Assembly (NCBI GenBank): GCA_011317545.1
Contig: WUJK01000001.1
Span: 2,585,001 to 2,649,000 of the forward strand
Reading direction: 5' to 3'
Source of the DNA: Coniella vitis
Taxonomy: Eukaryota; Ascomycota; Sordariomycetes; Diaporthales; Schizoparmaceae
DNA length: 64,000 nt
The position numbers and the translations under genes were made by a program. The notes under the pieces are model-generated. The model searched no databases. It was not told the DNA's origin and was given only the letters and a program-made list of their open reading frames with translations. Shown here in pieces: positions 1-12,260 of the stretch. The first letter of the stretch is position 1. Every line of letters starts with the position of its first letter.

Positions 1-1
1 G

Positions 2-469
2 GCCAACCCACTCGCCAAAGAGTTTGTGTCAGATGGACCTATGCTCCTGATTGGTGCTGGTGTGGGCATTGCGCCCTTCCGTGGCTTTGTTCAGCGGCGC
101 CTCAAGACGGCCAACTGCGCCAACAAGGTCTGGGTGCTACAGGGCATCCGTGATTCGCTCGTCGACGAAATCTACAGCGGCGAATGGGGCGTCCACGAAG
201 ATGAGGTTAAGCGCGTGGTCGAGAGCCGTGTAGGTGAAGGTCGCTATGTGCAAGAAGAGGTTCTTCACCAGGCCGATTTGGTCTGGTATGTCATCAACGC
301 CGTGGACGGTCGTGTTTTTGTGTGCGGCAGCAGCAAGGGCATGGGTGAGGGCGTCGAGCAAGCTCTGATCCAGGTTGCCATGCAAAAGGGCAACTTGGGT
401 GAGGACGAGGCCAAGAAGTACTGGGACCTGAAGAAGGAAGTCGGCCAATATATTGCCGAGACTTGGTAA
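2..469 (+). CDS. tah18: NADPH-dependent diflavin reductase Tah18/NDOR1 family, C-terminal part (5' truncated by window edge)
   Basis: The frame is open from base 2 and ends at a TAA at 467-469, so only the last 155 or so codons are present. The piece begins just before the NADP-binding fold: GAGVGIAPFRGF corresponds to the GxGxGxAPFRGF signature of ferredoxin-NADP reductase modules, and FVCGSSKGMGEGV matches the later pyridine-nucleotide motif. The protein ends in QYIAETW, like the ETW(A) end of human NDOR1 and unlike the VWS end of cytochrome P450 reductases. In the known family, Tah18 passes electrons from NADPH through FAD and FMN to Dre2 for cytosolic iron-sulfur cluster assembly. The FMN domain would lie outside the window. 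The family call rests on the C-terminal half only; another diflavin reductase is the alternative. Confidence 0.72.
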   Translation, partial: ANPLAKEFVSDGPMLLIGAGVGIAPFRGFVQRRLKTANCANKVWVLQGIRDSLVDEIYSGEWGVHEDEVKRVVESRVGEGRYVQEEVLHQADLVWYVINAVDGRVFVCGSSKGMGEGVEQALIQVAMQKGNLGEDEAKKYWDLKKEVGQYIAETW

Positions 470-2431
470 TTGGTCGATTCGTCGGTTAATTACCTGAGTG
501 TCTGGTTGATTGCCCTTGCGCTGTTACAGACACGGCCTTAATGCCCGCCTTTCTCCGTCTTACATTCGCCAACTACCGACCCCGAGCGCCGCCGCCCTTG
601 AAGCGGTCTTTTTTCTTTAACAACCTTTGGCGTGGTAGACGCGAGCTTTTCTCATGGGGGGTTGAGTAATTCACAATCATTCCTTTCCATTTACGGCGGG
701 CGGTGTCTCATTTTTGCATCCACTTGCAAAAGGCGGAGCGTGAGGCGAAACACTCAAAAAAGGTTCTTTTAGACGATACACCAAAATTTTGCGCAAGCAA
801 CAAACAAGCATTCAAATCGAGGGCACTCGGTGGGCTTTCCTTGCCCATAGGCTGTATTGTGAGGGCAGGACAGGACAAGGGAGTTCAGGGACACACCTGC
901 ATCAGGCGTTTCATTTCGTTGCCATTTTTTCTTTTTCGGGGCCCAACATGGGGAGGAGTTATCAGCCAAAAGAAATGGAAGAAAGACCAAGAGAGAAAAG
1001 GCACAAGACTGCTCTACCTAGCCTTGCCTCGTTGGGTCGGCTTCCTTTTTTCTTCATTTATGGCGTTGCCGTGCTTCGGGAGGGAGGAATCGGCTCGGGT
1101 TTTTGCTTTTTCCGGTTGAGGTGTATACTATTTTCGACTTTGAGAGGAAGTCAAGTCAATCAGGCGTGGCGTACATACCTAGGTAGTACAGATGGATCAA
1201 CAAAGTTCTTTTCCTTTGCCCCTAGCCCATCCTTACAGACGACGCGGCAGTCCGGAGCCGAATACTCTACAAGCTACAGAGTTGTTCTTTTACTTTATGC
1301 ACAACTGCAGATGGTGAAGCCTCGACTGCATGCAGTCTATTTTCTCGTTCCTCAGCCTCGGACCTTGAGTGAAATTTATGGTTGCTTGTTTAGTGCTTCT
1401 TTTCCAGCTCTCCCAAGCTGGAGAGCATATTTTAATGCATATATATTCTGGATGAGACTCGTGCATGTTACATAGTATCTAAAAGTTCGACCTGCTTGGT
1501 TGGATTGCGTTTCATCAGCTTCCTGGCATATAATTTGATCGGGCTATTACCTTTTGTGTAGCAAGAGCCAAAGTTACAGAATGAATGTATCAAACAATTA
1601 CATAGTACAATCGTGAGCACGTCGTAAAGCTTCTCGCGCATGCAAGGAGATGCGGATTTAGAGAAAACGGAGATTTCAAATCTTTAGTCATCTGGCCCTC
1701 GACCCCCAATCCCCGCTTTGACAAATGCTTCGAAATCCCAATCAGAGAGCCAAGCAAACTCAAGCCCACAACATACTGGCAGGGATTACGCCATCGGTTA
1801 GAGCAGGGTTCGGTCCCCAGCACCCCGCGGCAGAATCGCCAAAGAGCCCCACACCCGCCCCACCAGTACTAGCAAAAAAGATGGCGACAATTTTGCTCCG
1901 TCACGCACAGTACAGTACACTTTGTCATCTTTGATGGCAGCTTGCCATTATGATCTTGGACGGAATGAATGATCTATACAGACTGCGTGCTTGGACTTTG
2001 AAGTTTTCTAAGTGAGCTCGGATTGTGTTGGTGAATAGACTTGTTTTGTCAGTTGCGTCTATCGCCTGAAACACTGACCTTGGTTGCTTGATAAGGGGTC
2101 AACAATCGAACCCGAGGAAGGCGCGTGTTGCGCTTTTTGGTGACTTCTAGAAGCTGCCTTCCCCCCCCCCCCACCCTTCCTTCCTTCCTGCAAAACGACC
2201 TCCCGAACAGTCTGGTACTAGTCGCGCGGTCGCTGTCCACTTTTCTGGCTGCATCAGGGCACTCTTATTTTCTTCTCTGTCAGCGTTTGTCATCCGCTTG
2301 TTGGCGTGTACATACATAGTAGTATTGCGAATCCGATCCAGTTCCGTTCCTTGGACCCCCGTTACTTTCTTTGCCTTGTGGACCCGATCCTTCACTGCGA
2401 TAGCCTCCCCGTAGCGTTGACCCCTCCGACT
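470..2431. other. Intergenic region, no supported gene
   Basis: About 2 kb between the tah18-like 3' end and the nitroreductase start. Long open frames around 703-1475 overlap each other on both strands, lack family resemblance and have no coding-like third-position bias, so I do not call them. The motif TACATAGTA occurs at 1599-1607 and 2313-2321. A C-rich tract lies at 2160-2175 in the probable promoter or 5' UTR of the nitroreductase gene. Confidence 0.6.
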
Positions 2432-3347
2432 ATGAATACAACCCGCCCCCTCGCTCTCCTCTCGTCGTCTTCCCTCCAAACCATCACCTCTGCTTCTTTA
2501 CGACGTGCTACTACTGCTCCCATCTCCATCGCTCTGCGCAATCAGCAAGCTACATCCATCATCCGATACTACCAGCACCACCGCTACTCCACCACCACAT
2601 CCCCCACAATGTCTCCCAACGCCCAGCCCCTCCTCGAGCTCGCCAAGCAGCGCCGCTCCTACTACCCTCTGGCCAAGGACCTGCCCATCAGCACCGCCCG
2701 TGTTGAGGAGATTGTTCAGGAGCTTGTGCAGCAAGTTCCTTCCTCGTTCAACTCCCAATCCAACCGTGTCGTTGTCCTCTTTGGCGCCGAGCACGAGAAG
2801 CTGTGGGACATCACTGCCGAGATCTTGAAGGCTATTGTCACTCCTGAGCAGTGGGAGAGCACTTCGGGCAAGTTGGCCATGTTCAAGGCTGCCGCCGGTT
2901 CCGTACGTTCCTAGCCCCAACACTTTGTGTTGCTTCGCACTGCTCTGCACAAAAAGAGTGGCAGCAAACACCTTCCTACTGGACTCGTGTACATGTGTCA
3001 TTTGGCTAACTTGGTTATTCTGCAACCAGGTCCTTTTCTTCGAAGACCAGGCTGTTGTGAACCGCTTCCAAGAGAACATCCCCGCGTACGCCGACCGCTT
3101 CCCTACCTGGGCCACTCAGTCGAACGGCATGCTCCAGTACGCCGTCTGGACCGCCCTCGAAGCTGAGGGTCTCGGTGCCAACTTGCAGCACTACAACCCC
3201 CTCGTCGACCAGCGCGTCGCTGCTGAGTGGAATGTCCCCGCCGACTGGAAGCTGGCCGCCCAGCTCGTCTTTGGCGCCAAGACCGGCGAGGCTGGTGCCA
3301 AGGAGATTGCTCCCATTGAGCAGAAGTACAAGTCGTACGGTGCCTAA
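2432..3347 (+). CDS. Nitroreductase family protein (Frm2/Hbn1-like), probable mitochondrial presequence
   Basis: Two exons, 2432-2902 and 3030-3347, joined in phase 0 across a 127-nt GTACGT...CAG intron with a CTAAC branch site; the product is 262 residues. Residues from about 65 on match fungal FMN nitroreductases: AKQRRSYYPL is the N-terminal flavin-contact motif, and LEAEGLGANLQHYNP is the conserved C-terminal stretch of yeast Frm2/Hbn1. These enzymes reduce nitroaromatics or quinones with NAD(P)H and are linked in yeast to fatty-acid and oxidative-stress signalling. The first 55 or so residues are rich in Arg, Ser and Thr with no acidic residue, a typical matrix-targeting presequence. A second in-frame ATG at 2609 would give a 203-residue form starting right before the conserved domain. 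Both starts are plausible. Confidence 0.85.
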
Positions 3348-5691
3348 GGGTTTCGCGACACCCCCCTCTACATCAAAAGCGAAGCACCCCCGATACGTTG
3401 ATAGATTTTTCATGCTCGACATTCCCTCCCACTTGTAATGATCCAAAGGGGGAGGGTGGCATGAAAGTTAGACGGCGTTCTGGACCCATTTAGACGATAT
3501 ACACAACCAAGACATCTAAACGTACGGCAACCACTGGCAAGTCGTCCCGATGGGGATGTCTTAGGACAGCGGCTTGCTTGCATTGAGCGAAGCGCATTTG
3601 GAATATTTGAATGAATATACTTCATGAATAGAGAGCCATTATATATTCACTTTTACACACGTACCGTCTTCTTCAGTGACTTGCTACACTTTTGGTTGAT
3701 AAGATGCTATATGTTTTGGCGTTTTGATATTGATGATGTACTATGTATCTGGGACCGTTGGCGCCACACGAGCGTTTGATCGTCAGGCTACTCTTTGTCT
3801 GTACGCAGTACGCTACGGCCCGAAGCGCAAGCGAGGCGCAGCGGTTGTAATGCTAGTACATGCAGGATGATATCTAAACTGTGGTACAAACACAATGTAT
3901 GCTCGAACCTGCTCTGGCTGTCTAGACCCATTCATGTGACTGGAAATATACAAATGCAAGCATTTCAGAGCTGTCCAGCCTACACTTAGATGACTTTGAG
4001 CATTGATAGTGCCAGAAGATGACCATCAGGTGAGCATCAAGTACTACCTAGTATGTATGAGGCCGGCCTCTAGTTGCCAAAATTGCCATGTGAATTTTAA
4101 GGCGGGGAGAAAGAAAGCGAGGCGGGTGTAGATTCCTTGCCTTTTCGAGACAGGCGATAGCTTCAACTATTTCGCACAAACCCCCTCCCTCCCCCCTCGG
4201 CCGGCCCTCGTTCATTTTTCTTGCAAGGTGAACACCAAGTCTCGTAGATTACCCAGATATTATCAAGATCTCACGAAGCACGCTTCATCACGTCTCCTTT
4301 CAAGGACTTGATTTAGCTGACTGAGGGTTTGCTGATCTGCTCCAGCGTTTCATGTACACGATGATATAATATATAGAATTAAATCTACATATAAATACAC
4401 TGTCCTCGTAACAGCGAACGGTATGGAATGTAGTCAAGAGGGTAAAAGTAAAAGTAATCAATGGCCGGCCTATGCAAGAGAAAGAATCGCCAAGGTTACC
4501 CACGACCACTTACCACTGTCGGCTCGCTCTCTTGGAGACAGAGTACAGACATGATAAAAGGCATGAGAGTCATACATACATATAGTCTTCCACATGTCCC
4601 AAAAGGTTTACGATTCGTGCAAAAAGAAACCCATCGATAGGAATTACTTACCTTCCTAATAACCACCTGCCTAGTTAGGTAGGTTACGGTGGGCAGGTAG
4701 GGTTAGGTATGGTAGGTAGTCAACAAGCAATACTTGGAATCTATCATTATTAACAACTCGCACGAGCTTACAATACTCCACATCCACGTTTCGGTGGCAA
4801 AACATGTAGAGAGTAAAAGAGGTCGAGACTCGTATCGTATCGTATCGATGGTGATCTTACCTACAGAAGAAAAGTGGAAAATAACAAAGTATCTAGAGCA
4901 CTGAAGAATAAACTAGGATAAAAACCCTATGAAGCCTTGATAGGCATGATGGCATTTTGTGCATAACATTGTGAAACTCACCTAACCTCCCTTTTCACTG
5001 TGACTCGTACATCTTTGCTCTCAACGTCAAGGGGAACACAGGCAAAACAAAACCCTCAGTTTTCAAACCGCTTTGCATTCTCTCTTTGTTTCCCTGCTCG
5101 TTTTGCAAATTCCCCAATACATCAGCAAGCAAACAGCCCCTTCGTTTGGACACCAAAAATGATTAATCACAACATCTCGAAAAACAAGACTTGTCCGTAC
5201 ATAACAAAGAGGATCGATCATCAATAGGCTGTTTTGGGTATTTTCCCCCCTTCCGGTTTCGTTCAGTTCCCATCAATGCTAGCCATAAACTCATTTTGAC
5301 TGGGGTTCTTTTCTTCTTTCCTTTCCCTTGTTCGCTTGCGACTTTCCTGCCTTCCTTCCATAGATTTCTGTTACAAAAGTTTTCCTCTCACAGTATCCTC
5401 GAATCTTATCAACCTTCATTCGAATCCACCTTGGCAGTGTGGCACTTCATACATAAGCATCTGTTGATCCACACCTAGTTTTATCTTGGAATTGTCATGC
5501 CTTATTCCGTCTTTAGCACAAGCAGTATATCTCCACCCCATTCGTAGTGTCGCCAAGGAGCAATTCGAGCAGACGACATTATGGCAATTGCAACAATTTG
5601 CTACATGTACCCATAAGCAAACTAGCGATCTTGGAACCTGGAGAAGGACGTTGGGCACATCCTCATGTTTGAACACAGGCACGACACTTCT
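3348..5691. other. Intergenic region between convergent genes
   Basis: 2.3 kb separating the 3' ends of the nitroreductase gene and kap104. I see no gene. TACTATGTA lies at 3739-3747, and a cluster of TAGGTAGG-like steps lies at about 4665-4720. Short open frames near 5000-5480 lack any recognisable feature. Confidence 0.6.
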
Positions 5692-8679
5692 CTACAGCTT
5701 GTACTTGGCCTTGAGTGCTTCAAGATCCTCAGCGTCAAGCTGGCTGATGAATTGATCGAATTGAGGGATCATTTGCCGGTAAACATCAATGATCTATCAA
5801 AGGTTGTTTACGTTAGTTCAACACTCAAGAAGCATAGGCCTCGGCCGTTTCATTGACGGGGTAAACAAACCTTTTGGAAAAGATCTTGCAATTCGCGGTT
5901 GACGTCACTGGGCAATCTTGTGTTGTACTGTGCTATGCACTGGAAATACGCAAGCATGCTCTTCTCCATCGCCTGAGGATTTTGTCCGACAATCATCGTA
6001 AATCCCTTGAGCGCACTTGCTTTCTCGTCCGTAGAGTCCAGCTCCGTCATCGCGCTCAAGAACTCATCTGCAAACGTGGCAAGGTGCGGCGCCAACACAT
6101 CCGCATTTTGCAAACCAAGACGCCCCAATGCTATCGCGGCGTTCTCGGTGACACTAATCGGGACAGTGGGGTTGACCATTATCTGCACGAACCGCTCCAT
6201 CAAGTCGCTCACGTATGGCGCCATGCCCTTTCCGTTTTGGATGGCAATCTCGCCAGCACTCCAGCAGGCGTTGTTGACAACGCTGAAGCAGCCCTCGATA
6301 TCCTCATCTACTACATTGTCAAAGTCGAGCTGTCTAAGAAGTATCGGGAATATCGAGTTGAGGTGGTTTTGTAGTTGCGGGAACACGTATTTGGCGCAGT
6401 CGCCCAGAAGAGCGTATGCAGATTGGCGAACCTCGTCCGCTGGGTCCTCCATGCACAGATTGAGGAGCTCGAAGAATGCTGGATCTGCGTCGTTGACCAG
6501 TACCTGAGCCTTGTCGTCTTCGAGACACTGGATGATGGCACTGAGGAGATCGAGACTGGTGACGAGGAAATCCTTATCGGGATGGTCGAAGTTATTGTTC
6601 GTCTTTGCTGCCAAGGTCTGTTCGAGATTCTGGTGTATAATGGTAACGCACCGCCTAAAAATGGGCTGAGCATATGGTGCGAACGCATCTCTCATGGCCA
6701 TGGCAACGTAGGAAAGACACTCAAGCAAGGGGAACACCTCGCGCGAGTCGTCTGAGACCTTATGCCATCGGTCAATCAGTGCGGGCATCAGGATGCTGGA
6801 GTGTTCTGGTAACGCCAAAATCGGCCCAACATTTTCTGCAAGCGTCTGTACACAGTCGTAGAGAATGTACATGTTCTTGTCCTTGTACTTCGCAAAACAA
6901 CGTATGTACTGCTGGACAATTGGGCCGGTGTAAGGTTCCAGCACCTTGCCTGCCTTCTCTTCTAAATTGGCCATAGCCGATGCACCAGCCTCTTGAACCT
7001 TCTTGTTCTTGTCAAGCATCTTGTGCAGTATTCCCTCCATCATTGGCACAAAGTATGCCTGGATCTGTTGTGGGTCCTTCAGGTTGGCAGCCCATGCAGA
7101 ATAGCGGCCCAGCGTCCAGCAAGTGATTTGCCTCACAACAGGCTCCGGGTCGTTTAATAAGGAAATGAGGTATGATACCAGCTCTGGCAGATGAGGCGTC
7201 ACCACTGATATGCAGCCCTCTGCGACAGCACCCAACGCAAGGACTGCAGCCTCGCGATGGTACCACTCTTCATGCTTCAAGTTTGTTGTCAAATACGGGA
7301 GGATGCAGTCAAAGACTGGGTCCCTGAAGTCGCGCGCAAAGACGTCCAGTGCAGCTGCAGAGCACTTCCGTAGGGTCCACTTCTCATCTGGGTTCTCGTC
7401 ACCGAGTTCATCATCGAGCTCGTCAATCTCGCCTTCCTCCAAGTCATCGTCCATACTCGCCAGCTTCTGGTAAGCATTGCCGTTCTCATTAGCATCGGCC
7501 GAATGATGCGCAGCAAGTTTGCGGGCGGACTTGTTTTGCGCAAACTGCGGCTTGATATCTTCGGCGCGGTCATCCTCTTCCTCGTCATCTGACGCGCCGC
7601 CCAGCACAGCAATGTCCTCTCCACTATAGACCATGGACTCCAACAGGACAGGGATAATCTTGTGAATGTATGGACCCAAAGCTTGCCACAGATTCTCGTG
7701 TTCACCAACAGTAAGCCAGAATTCGGCCGCTTCGCACGCAAGTTCCTCGTCTGCACATTTTTGCTGGCTGATGATGTAGTCAACCAGACCGGCAATGTGC
7801 GGTGTGAGCTTGTCGGGCCTTGTATCTACCAGCTGCACAAAGCAACGACAGACTTGGCGTCGCACATCCGTGTCGGGATCATTGGCCAATGTAAAGAGAG
7901 CTTGAAGGAGATCGTCTATGCAGTTGAGCATGGCTTGTGTTTTGCGCGGAGTGAAGACGTTGATGGCGGTGAGCGCTTGAGCGCGCACCTTGGGCAGGCT
8001 GCTCTTCGTTGCCTGGATGAACTTGGGCAGCAAGTAGTTGAGCGGACGTTGGCCGTTTTGTTCGCGCTGCAATATCTTAAAGTTGTCCTCGCAAATTTTG
8101 GCCATGGCAGCCATGGCGCCCTCTTGGCCCTCGGGGGACACTTGACCGGACTCGTTACCAATCAGTTTGAGAAGTTCTGGGAGAAACTCTGGCCATGCGT
8201 ATATTCCGACACGACTGATGAGTTCTGTTGCGATGTTGCCGGCATAACTTCGAATTTGTGCCGATTTGTCTTGTATTCCGAGCGGGATGGCCAGCTTGAT
8301 CAAAGCCAGAGAAGTTTCGGGTATTTGCTTGAACTGGAACTTGACATTGTTCTTGAGCATGATTGCCGCAGCTGAGCGAACAAGGCCATAGTCTTGGGCG
8401 GACAGGCTGAGGCCTGGAGGAGGATCAGGGCTCGAGAAGAGGTAGGCAAGGTAGTTGTTGAAGTCTGGCGAGGCTTTGGCTTGTGACAGCATCTGAGAAA
8501 ACTCGGGTTAGCTCTAGCCGCAAGGCAGCAGAGGGATAGCCGCAGCCACGGCCAGGCGCAGGAGGTGCGAATCATACCAGCTCTGCCTTCTTCTGGGCCG
8601 CCTTGTCGAATCCACTGAGGGAGTCCTTAAGGTAGACAGCCAGAGTCTGGAGAGACTCGGGCGAGGGTTGCCACGCCAT
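5692..8679 (-). CDS. kap104: Transportin / importin beta-2 (Kap104 family)
   Basis: Three exons on the minus strand: 8679-8578 (34 codons), 8492-5871 (874 codons) and 5793-5692 (33 codons plus stop), all joined in phase 0. The introns are 85 and 77 nt. The 941-residue product has the length and all-HEAT-repeat character of transportin. The diagnostic feature is the long acidic loop, about residues 335-405, with runs such as DDEEEDDRAEDIKP, which in the family displaces cargo on Ran-GTP binding. The N-terminal MAWQPSPESL and the ML-QAK-PDFNNYLAY stretch at the exon 1/2 junction match the family. Known role: nuclear import of RNA-binding proteins carrying PY-NLS signals such as Nab2 and Hrp1. 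Both terminal exons are too short to appear as long open frames, but they restore a family-like start and a C-terminal end of YKL. Confidence 0.93.
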
Positions 8680-10980
8680 GGTTGGAGATCGAGACCGGGA
8701 GGGGAGAGAGTAAGGAGGGTGCAGCAGGGCACCGCCTGCACAACTGGCTGAAGTAAGGTCAAGAAAGGGAACTCAGAAAACAATGCGTCCGCTGAGGGAG
8801 TTGCTGAGGGCAGTTGGTGGTGGAAAAAGACAAGGAGGAAGATGGAGAGCGAGTGTGGGCGTGGGAGACGTCTCCGGCAGGAAAGAGGGTTAGAGAGCTG
8901 GCGGCTGGGCAGGCGTGCGCTGCCCTGGATGGAAAGTGGGTGCCGCTGAGCTGTGGTCAAGTGGTGGTAGAGATTGGTGGGGTGCTGCACAGGCGGGCTT
9001 CAAAAGGTTACAACCCCTCTCAGTCTGCTTAGTGGGTGAGAGCCACTAAACCAGCAAGTACATAGTACTACAGGTACCTAGCTGCCCAGGTAGAAGTAAG
9101 TATCTTTGGTACTATGACAGTACAGTACTGTACCGCTCTCCAGCATCTCCATCTCCAGCAAAGCCTGAAAGGGCAGCAACGACCGCAAGAAATTGCAGTC
9201 ATGAGCTCAAATCAAAGTTGCACGGCTTCAGCAATAAGAACCATGGGGTGCAACTGATGAGAATTTTATTTAACCGAACTACCCTGCACCACCAATGCAA
9301 TGCATGAACATACTATCTATTCATGGCAAATCATGGATGCTGTTGCAGATATTTTGGGGGCCACTAGCATCCCGCGCCTAGTTGAATTTTCCCATGTTTG
9401 CCGTGCAACCTTCGTGGCTCTACCTTTTTTTTTTTTTTTTTTCTCCTTCTTACTCGCAACTCAATTCGCCTTTCGAGGGCGGGCAGATTCGAGTGGGGCT
9501 ACTCTAATTCTGTGACGAGTGGGAGCCAGCGCCAAAACCTGCGAGTGCTGAGATTCTTGTGCCAGATTACGTACTTGTACGGAATATACCTGTATCTATC
9601 GATAACAGCTTTTTTTTGGTCATGTTAATCAGCGTATTCAGTTAGACAAGCAGAGTAGGGAGGAAGGCAACGCTTGCGTACAATTTAAATAAACAAACAA
9701 ACAAACAGCAAGACTTAACTGCATGCTTGGGAGCATAATAGGGCCTCTGCATTAGTCTCTTAGCTTGAATTATCCAGGTATCGCTCACTTCCAAGGTCAC
9801 AATACATAATCAGTGCTTGTCCGGGTTTCCACTTGTGGCCCCTGATCCACGATCCACAGCCGAGGGCTTTATCAGTCCTGGGTATCAAGAAAACCAACGG
9901 TATGGCCCTGAATAGCTAGTCGGAGAATGTAGTCGCCGAATTTCTCAGTCCTGTAAAAGTTAGCGTGCAAGAAAACCAATCTTGTCTCGTAGCATGAAGC
10001 CGTACACAAATAAAGAGGTGGATGCGGTGCCAACGGGCGCTGCAGAACACCACACAGTTGCTTCATGACTGGTCACGTCTCCTCTTCTGGAAGACGTCAC
10101 TGTCAACTGAGAGATAGCTTGCCTGACATCCTGCTGGTATTCCCCGCCTGTCATGTCGTGAGCCGTACACAAAAAGCAACGATATGGATCAGCACAGCGT
10201 TGGTGTAATCGTCCGGGAATTGCTAAGCCCGGCGCACGCTGGCCATGTGGCCGTGTATTCAGGCTTGATTTCCTTGGCAGACAGAGACGACGCACACCCA
10301 TCTACAATAACTTGCTGATTGGCTTGCCCGCACAGCAGATCTCGGAATCAACCGACAGCACTTCTTGGTCCGGAAAAGAGACGAGTGAGATAGACCCTCG
10401 AAATGACGATGCTAAGATTCACACAAAAGTAAACAAATGTGCTTGCTAGGCTTTTGGTGATTGAGCGACCAGGAGCGTTTGATATCTGGCCTTGAGTAAG
10501 ATGTCCTGTTTGGTCCGATTGAGCTGTTTGCACACTGGTTGTTTCTGCAGCAATTAACTAAGGGTCGGCACTGGCCCCGCAATCAAACCTCCCCCCGGCT
10601 TCTGAGACACCAAGCAAACAGCATTCTCTCCTAGCCCGCTCCGTATTCATCAATTTGGCCCAACCCTCTGATCTTTACGAGTCCGCAGTCATCTTGACTG
10701 ATGTAAAGGCTGCGCTTGACCACTGCCTCACTGACCAGCGCACAGGCTTCGTGTGTTGCGACAGCAAAGGTCAAAATCTTCTCGAGCACGCTGTGACGAT
10801 TGACAGGGCAAGTTGCTGGCTACCTCTATGGCCTGAGGACTAATGTAGCACAGTGGCACCAAGCGAAGGCATCGAAGATGTCTCTGAATCTGGCCTGCCG
10901 CAGCTTCGACAGTTTTCTTCGCCCAAGAATAGATTGACGGGGAATGGAATGCTGGGGTCAAAGTTGCATGCTGGGGCTCT
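8680..10980. other. Intergenic region, no supported gene
   Basis: 2.3 kb between the start of kap104 and the stop of the PAC4-like gene. It contains a tract of 18 T at 9425-9442, a (CAAA)n-like stretch near 9690-9708 and the motif TACATAGTA at 9059-9067. A 113-codon frame at 9960-10301 on the minus strand has no recognisable feature and is not called. Confidence 0.55.
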
Positions 10981-11491
10981 TCAAGAAGCGGTAATGGACA
11001 TCTCAGACAAGCCGTTTGTAAGGCCGAGGGAAGTCTGTAGTTTCTCTGTAACCACCTTGACCACCTTACTAAAGGCCTCCATTTCTTCCTCGACAGTGCC
11101 ACCGAGCCCGGCACCCGCAAAACTCACCGAGCTGCCGACGTATACCGGCAGCTGCGTTTTCTTGGCAAATAGTCGGGCTAGACGCACAGTGAATTCAATT
11201 GAAGACTCGACGCTGAAGAGTGGCGTCGAAAGAGGTTGCCTTGGATTGAATTTCTGGAGAAGGAAGGTCAGTCAGGCCGTGATAATCCAAAGGTAAAATT
11301 CATCGTACATCTGGCAGTGCGTAAACAAAGGAGCCCATATATGGTGGGTTCGAGAGGTCGTCTGCCGCCGCGGTCGTGAGGAAGATGACAATGGACTTGG
11401 CTTGGACGGTCAAATGGACGTAGATACGGGTGTCGAGAGACCGTGGGAGAGGGAAAGACAGCTGAAACGTCTCGGATGAGGTCGCTGCCAT
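10981..11491 (-). CDS. Proteasome assembly chaperone 4 family protein (PAC4/Pba4-like)
   Basis: Two exons, 11491-11309 (61 codons) and 11253-10981 (90 codons plus stop), joined in phase 0 over a 55-nt GTACGA...CAG intron. The product is 151 residues, the size of this small family. The N-terminal half (SFPLPRSLDTRIYVHLTV, then IVIFLTT and PPYMGSFVYALPD) and the C-terminal half (RLARLFAKKTQLPVYVGSS, then GAGLGGTVEEEMEAF) follow the order seen in filamentous-fungal PAC4-type chaperones. In the known system PAC3/PAC4 (Poc3/Poc4 in yeast) form a heterodimer that guides assembly of the proteasome alpha ring in the cytosol. The gene is divergent from the carnosine methyltransferase gene with 769 bp between the two ATGs. 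The family call is from memory of sequence style, not a search. Confidence 0.72.
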
Positions 11492-12260
11492 CTTGTCTGG
11501 TGCAGAGCAAGGCCAACTCAGCAAGCAGCTGGGATGCTGAACGTGAAATGAAAGTCAAACAGTACTTGGGTTGAGCATGGTTCATATGCGGAGGCAGGCG
11601 GACGGATCATATTAGCGCTGGGCTTGCGCCTGCCACTCTTGAGCTAGCCAAGAGTACTACTATGAATGTACCTAGGCAAGCTAGGCTGCTAGGTAGGCAC
11701 ATGGTGACGGACTCTTGGCACGTACATAAGCATATGGACCCTGGTGCGGCACCCGCAGGTACGAGCTAAACAACCCTTGGCTGCTCTGGTTGCCTGGCAG
11801 GCCTGGTACTTTGGCACTTAGGCCGCGTCGGGCCTGGCCGAGCATCCAATTCTTGCCCTCTTGGCGACGCAAAACCACCGACGAGATAAAAACCCCACCA
11901 CATACCTCCAGGGCTGACAGTATCTGGCCATCATTTTGGATGGCTGCGTCGCCCGTCCCTCTTTCGTCCGCAACCTCTGCCTAAGGAATATTCTTTGCTC
12001 GTATTAAGCCCAGCATGCGTCTCACCGAAGTCTGAGCATATACCGCCGGCGACCACGTGCGAGTTCTTCATTAGAAAAAAACAATAAAAGAAAAAAGAGG
12101 CCAAAACGCTCCTGCGCTGGTCCCTGCCTTGACCAACCGTTGCCGCCATCCATCATCGGGACATATTCTTAAACCCTTGGCAATAGTCTCTCGTTCCCCA
12201 ACACTTTGCGATCCTTCAGCTTGAAATTCGGCAGCCAAGCAGCCTTCTAGTGATCACAAA
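11492..12260. promoter_or_regulatory. Divergent spacer between PAC4-like and carnosine methyltransferase genes
   Basis: 769 bp flanked by two outward ATGs, so both promoters must lie here. Tandem CTAGG/CCTAGG steps occur at about 11650-11700. No TATA element or operator can be assigned with confidence. Confidence 0.4.

Noticed and set aside
703..1475. Overlapping open frames of 138 and 228 codons
   Set aside because: No family resemblance or coding bias, and frames overlap on both strands in a promoter-like spacer.
1790..1850. tRNA B-box-like GGTTCGGTCCC
   Set aside because: No A box at the right distance and no cloverleaf can be folded by eye.
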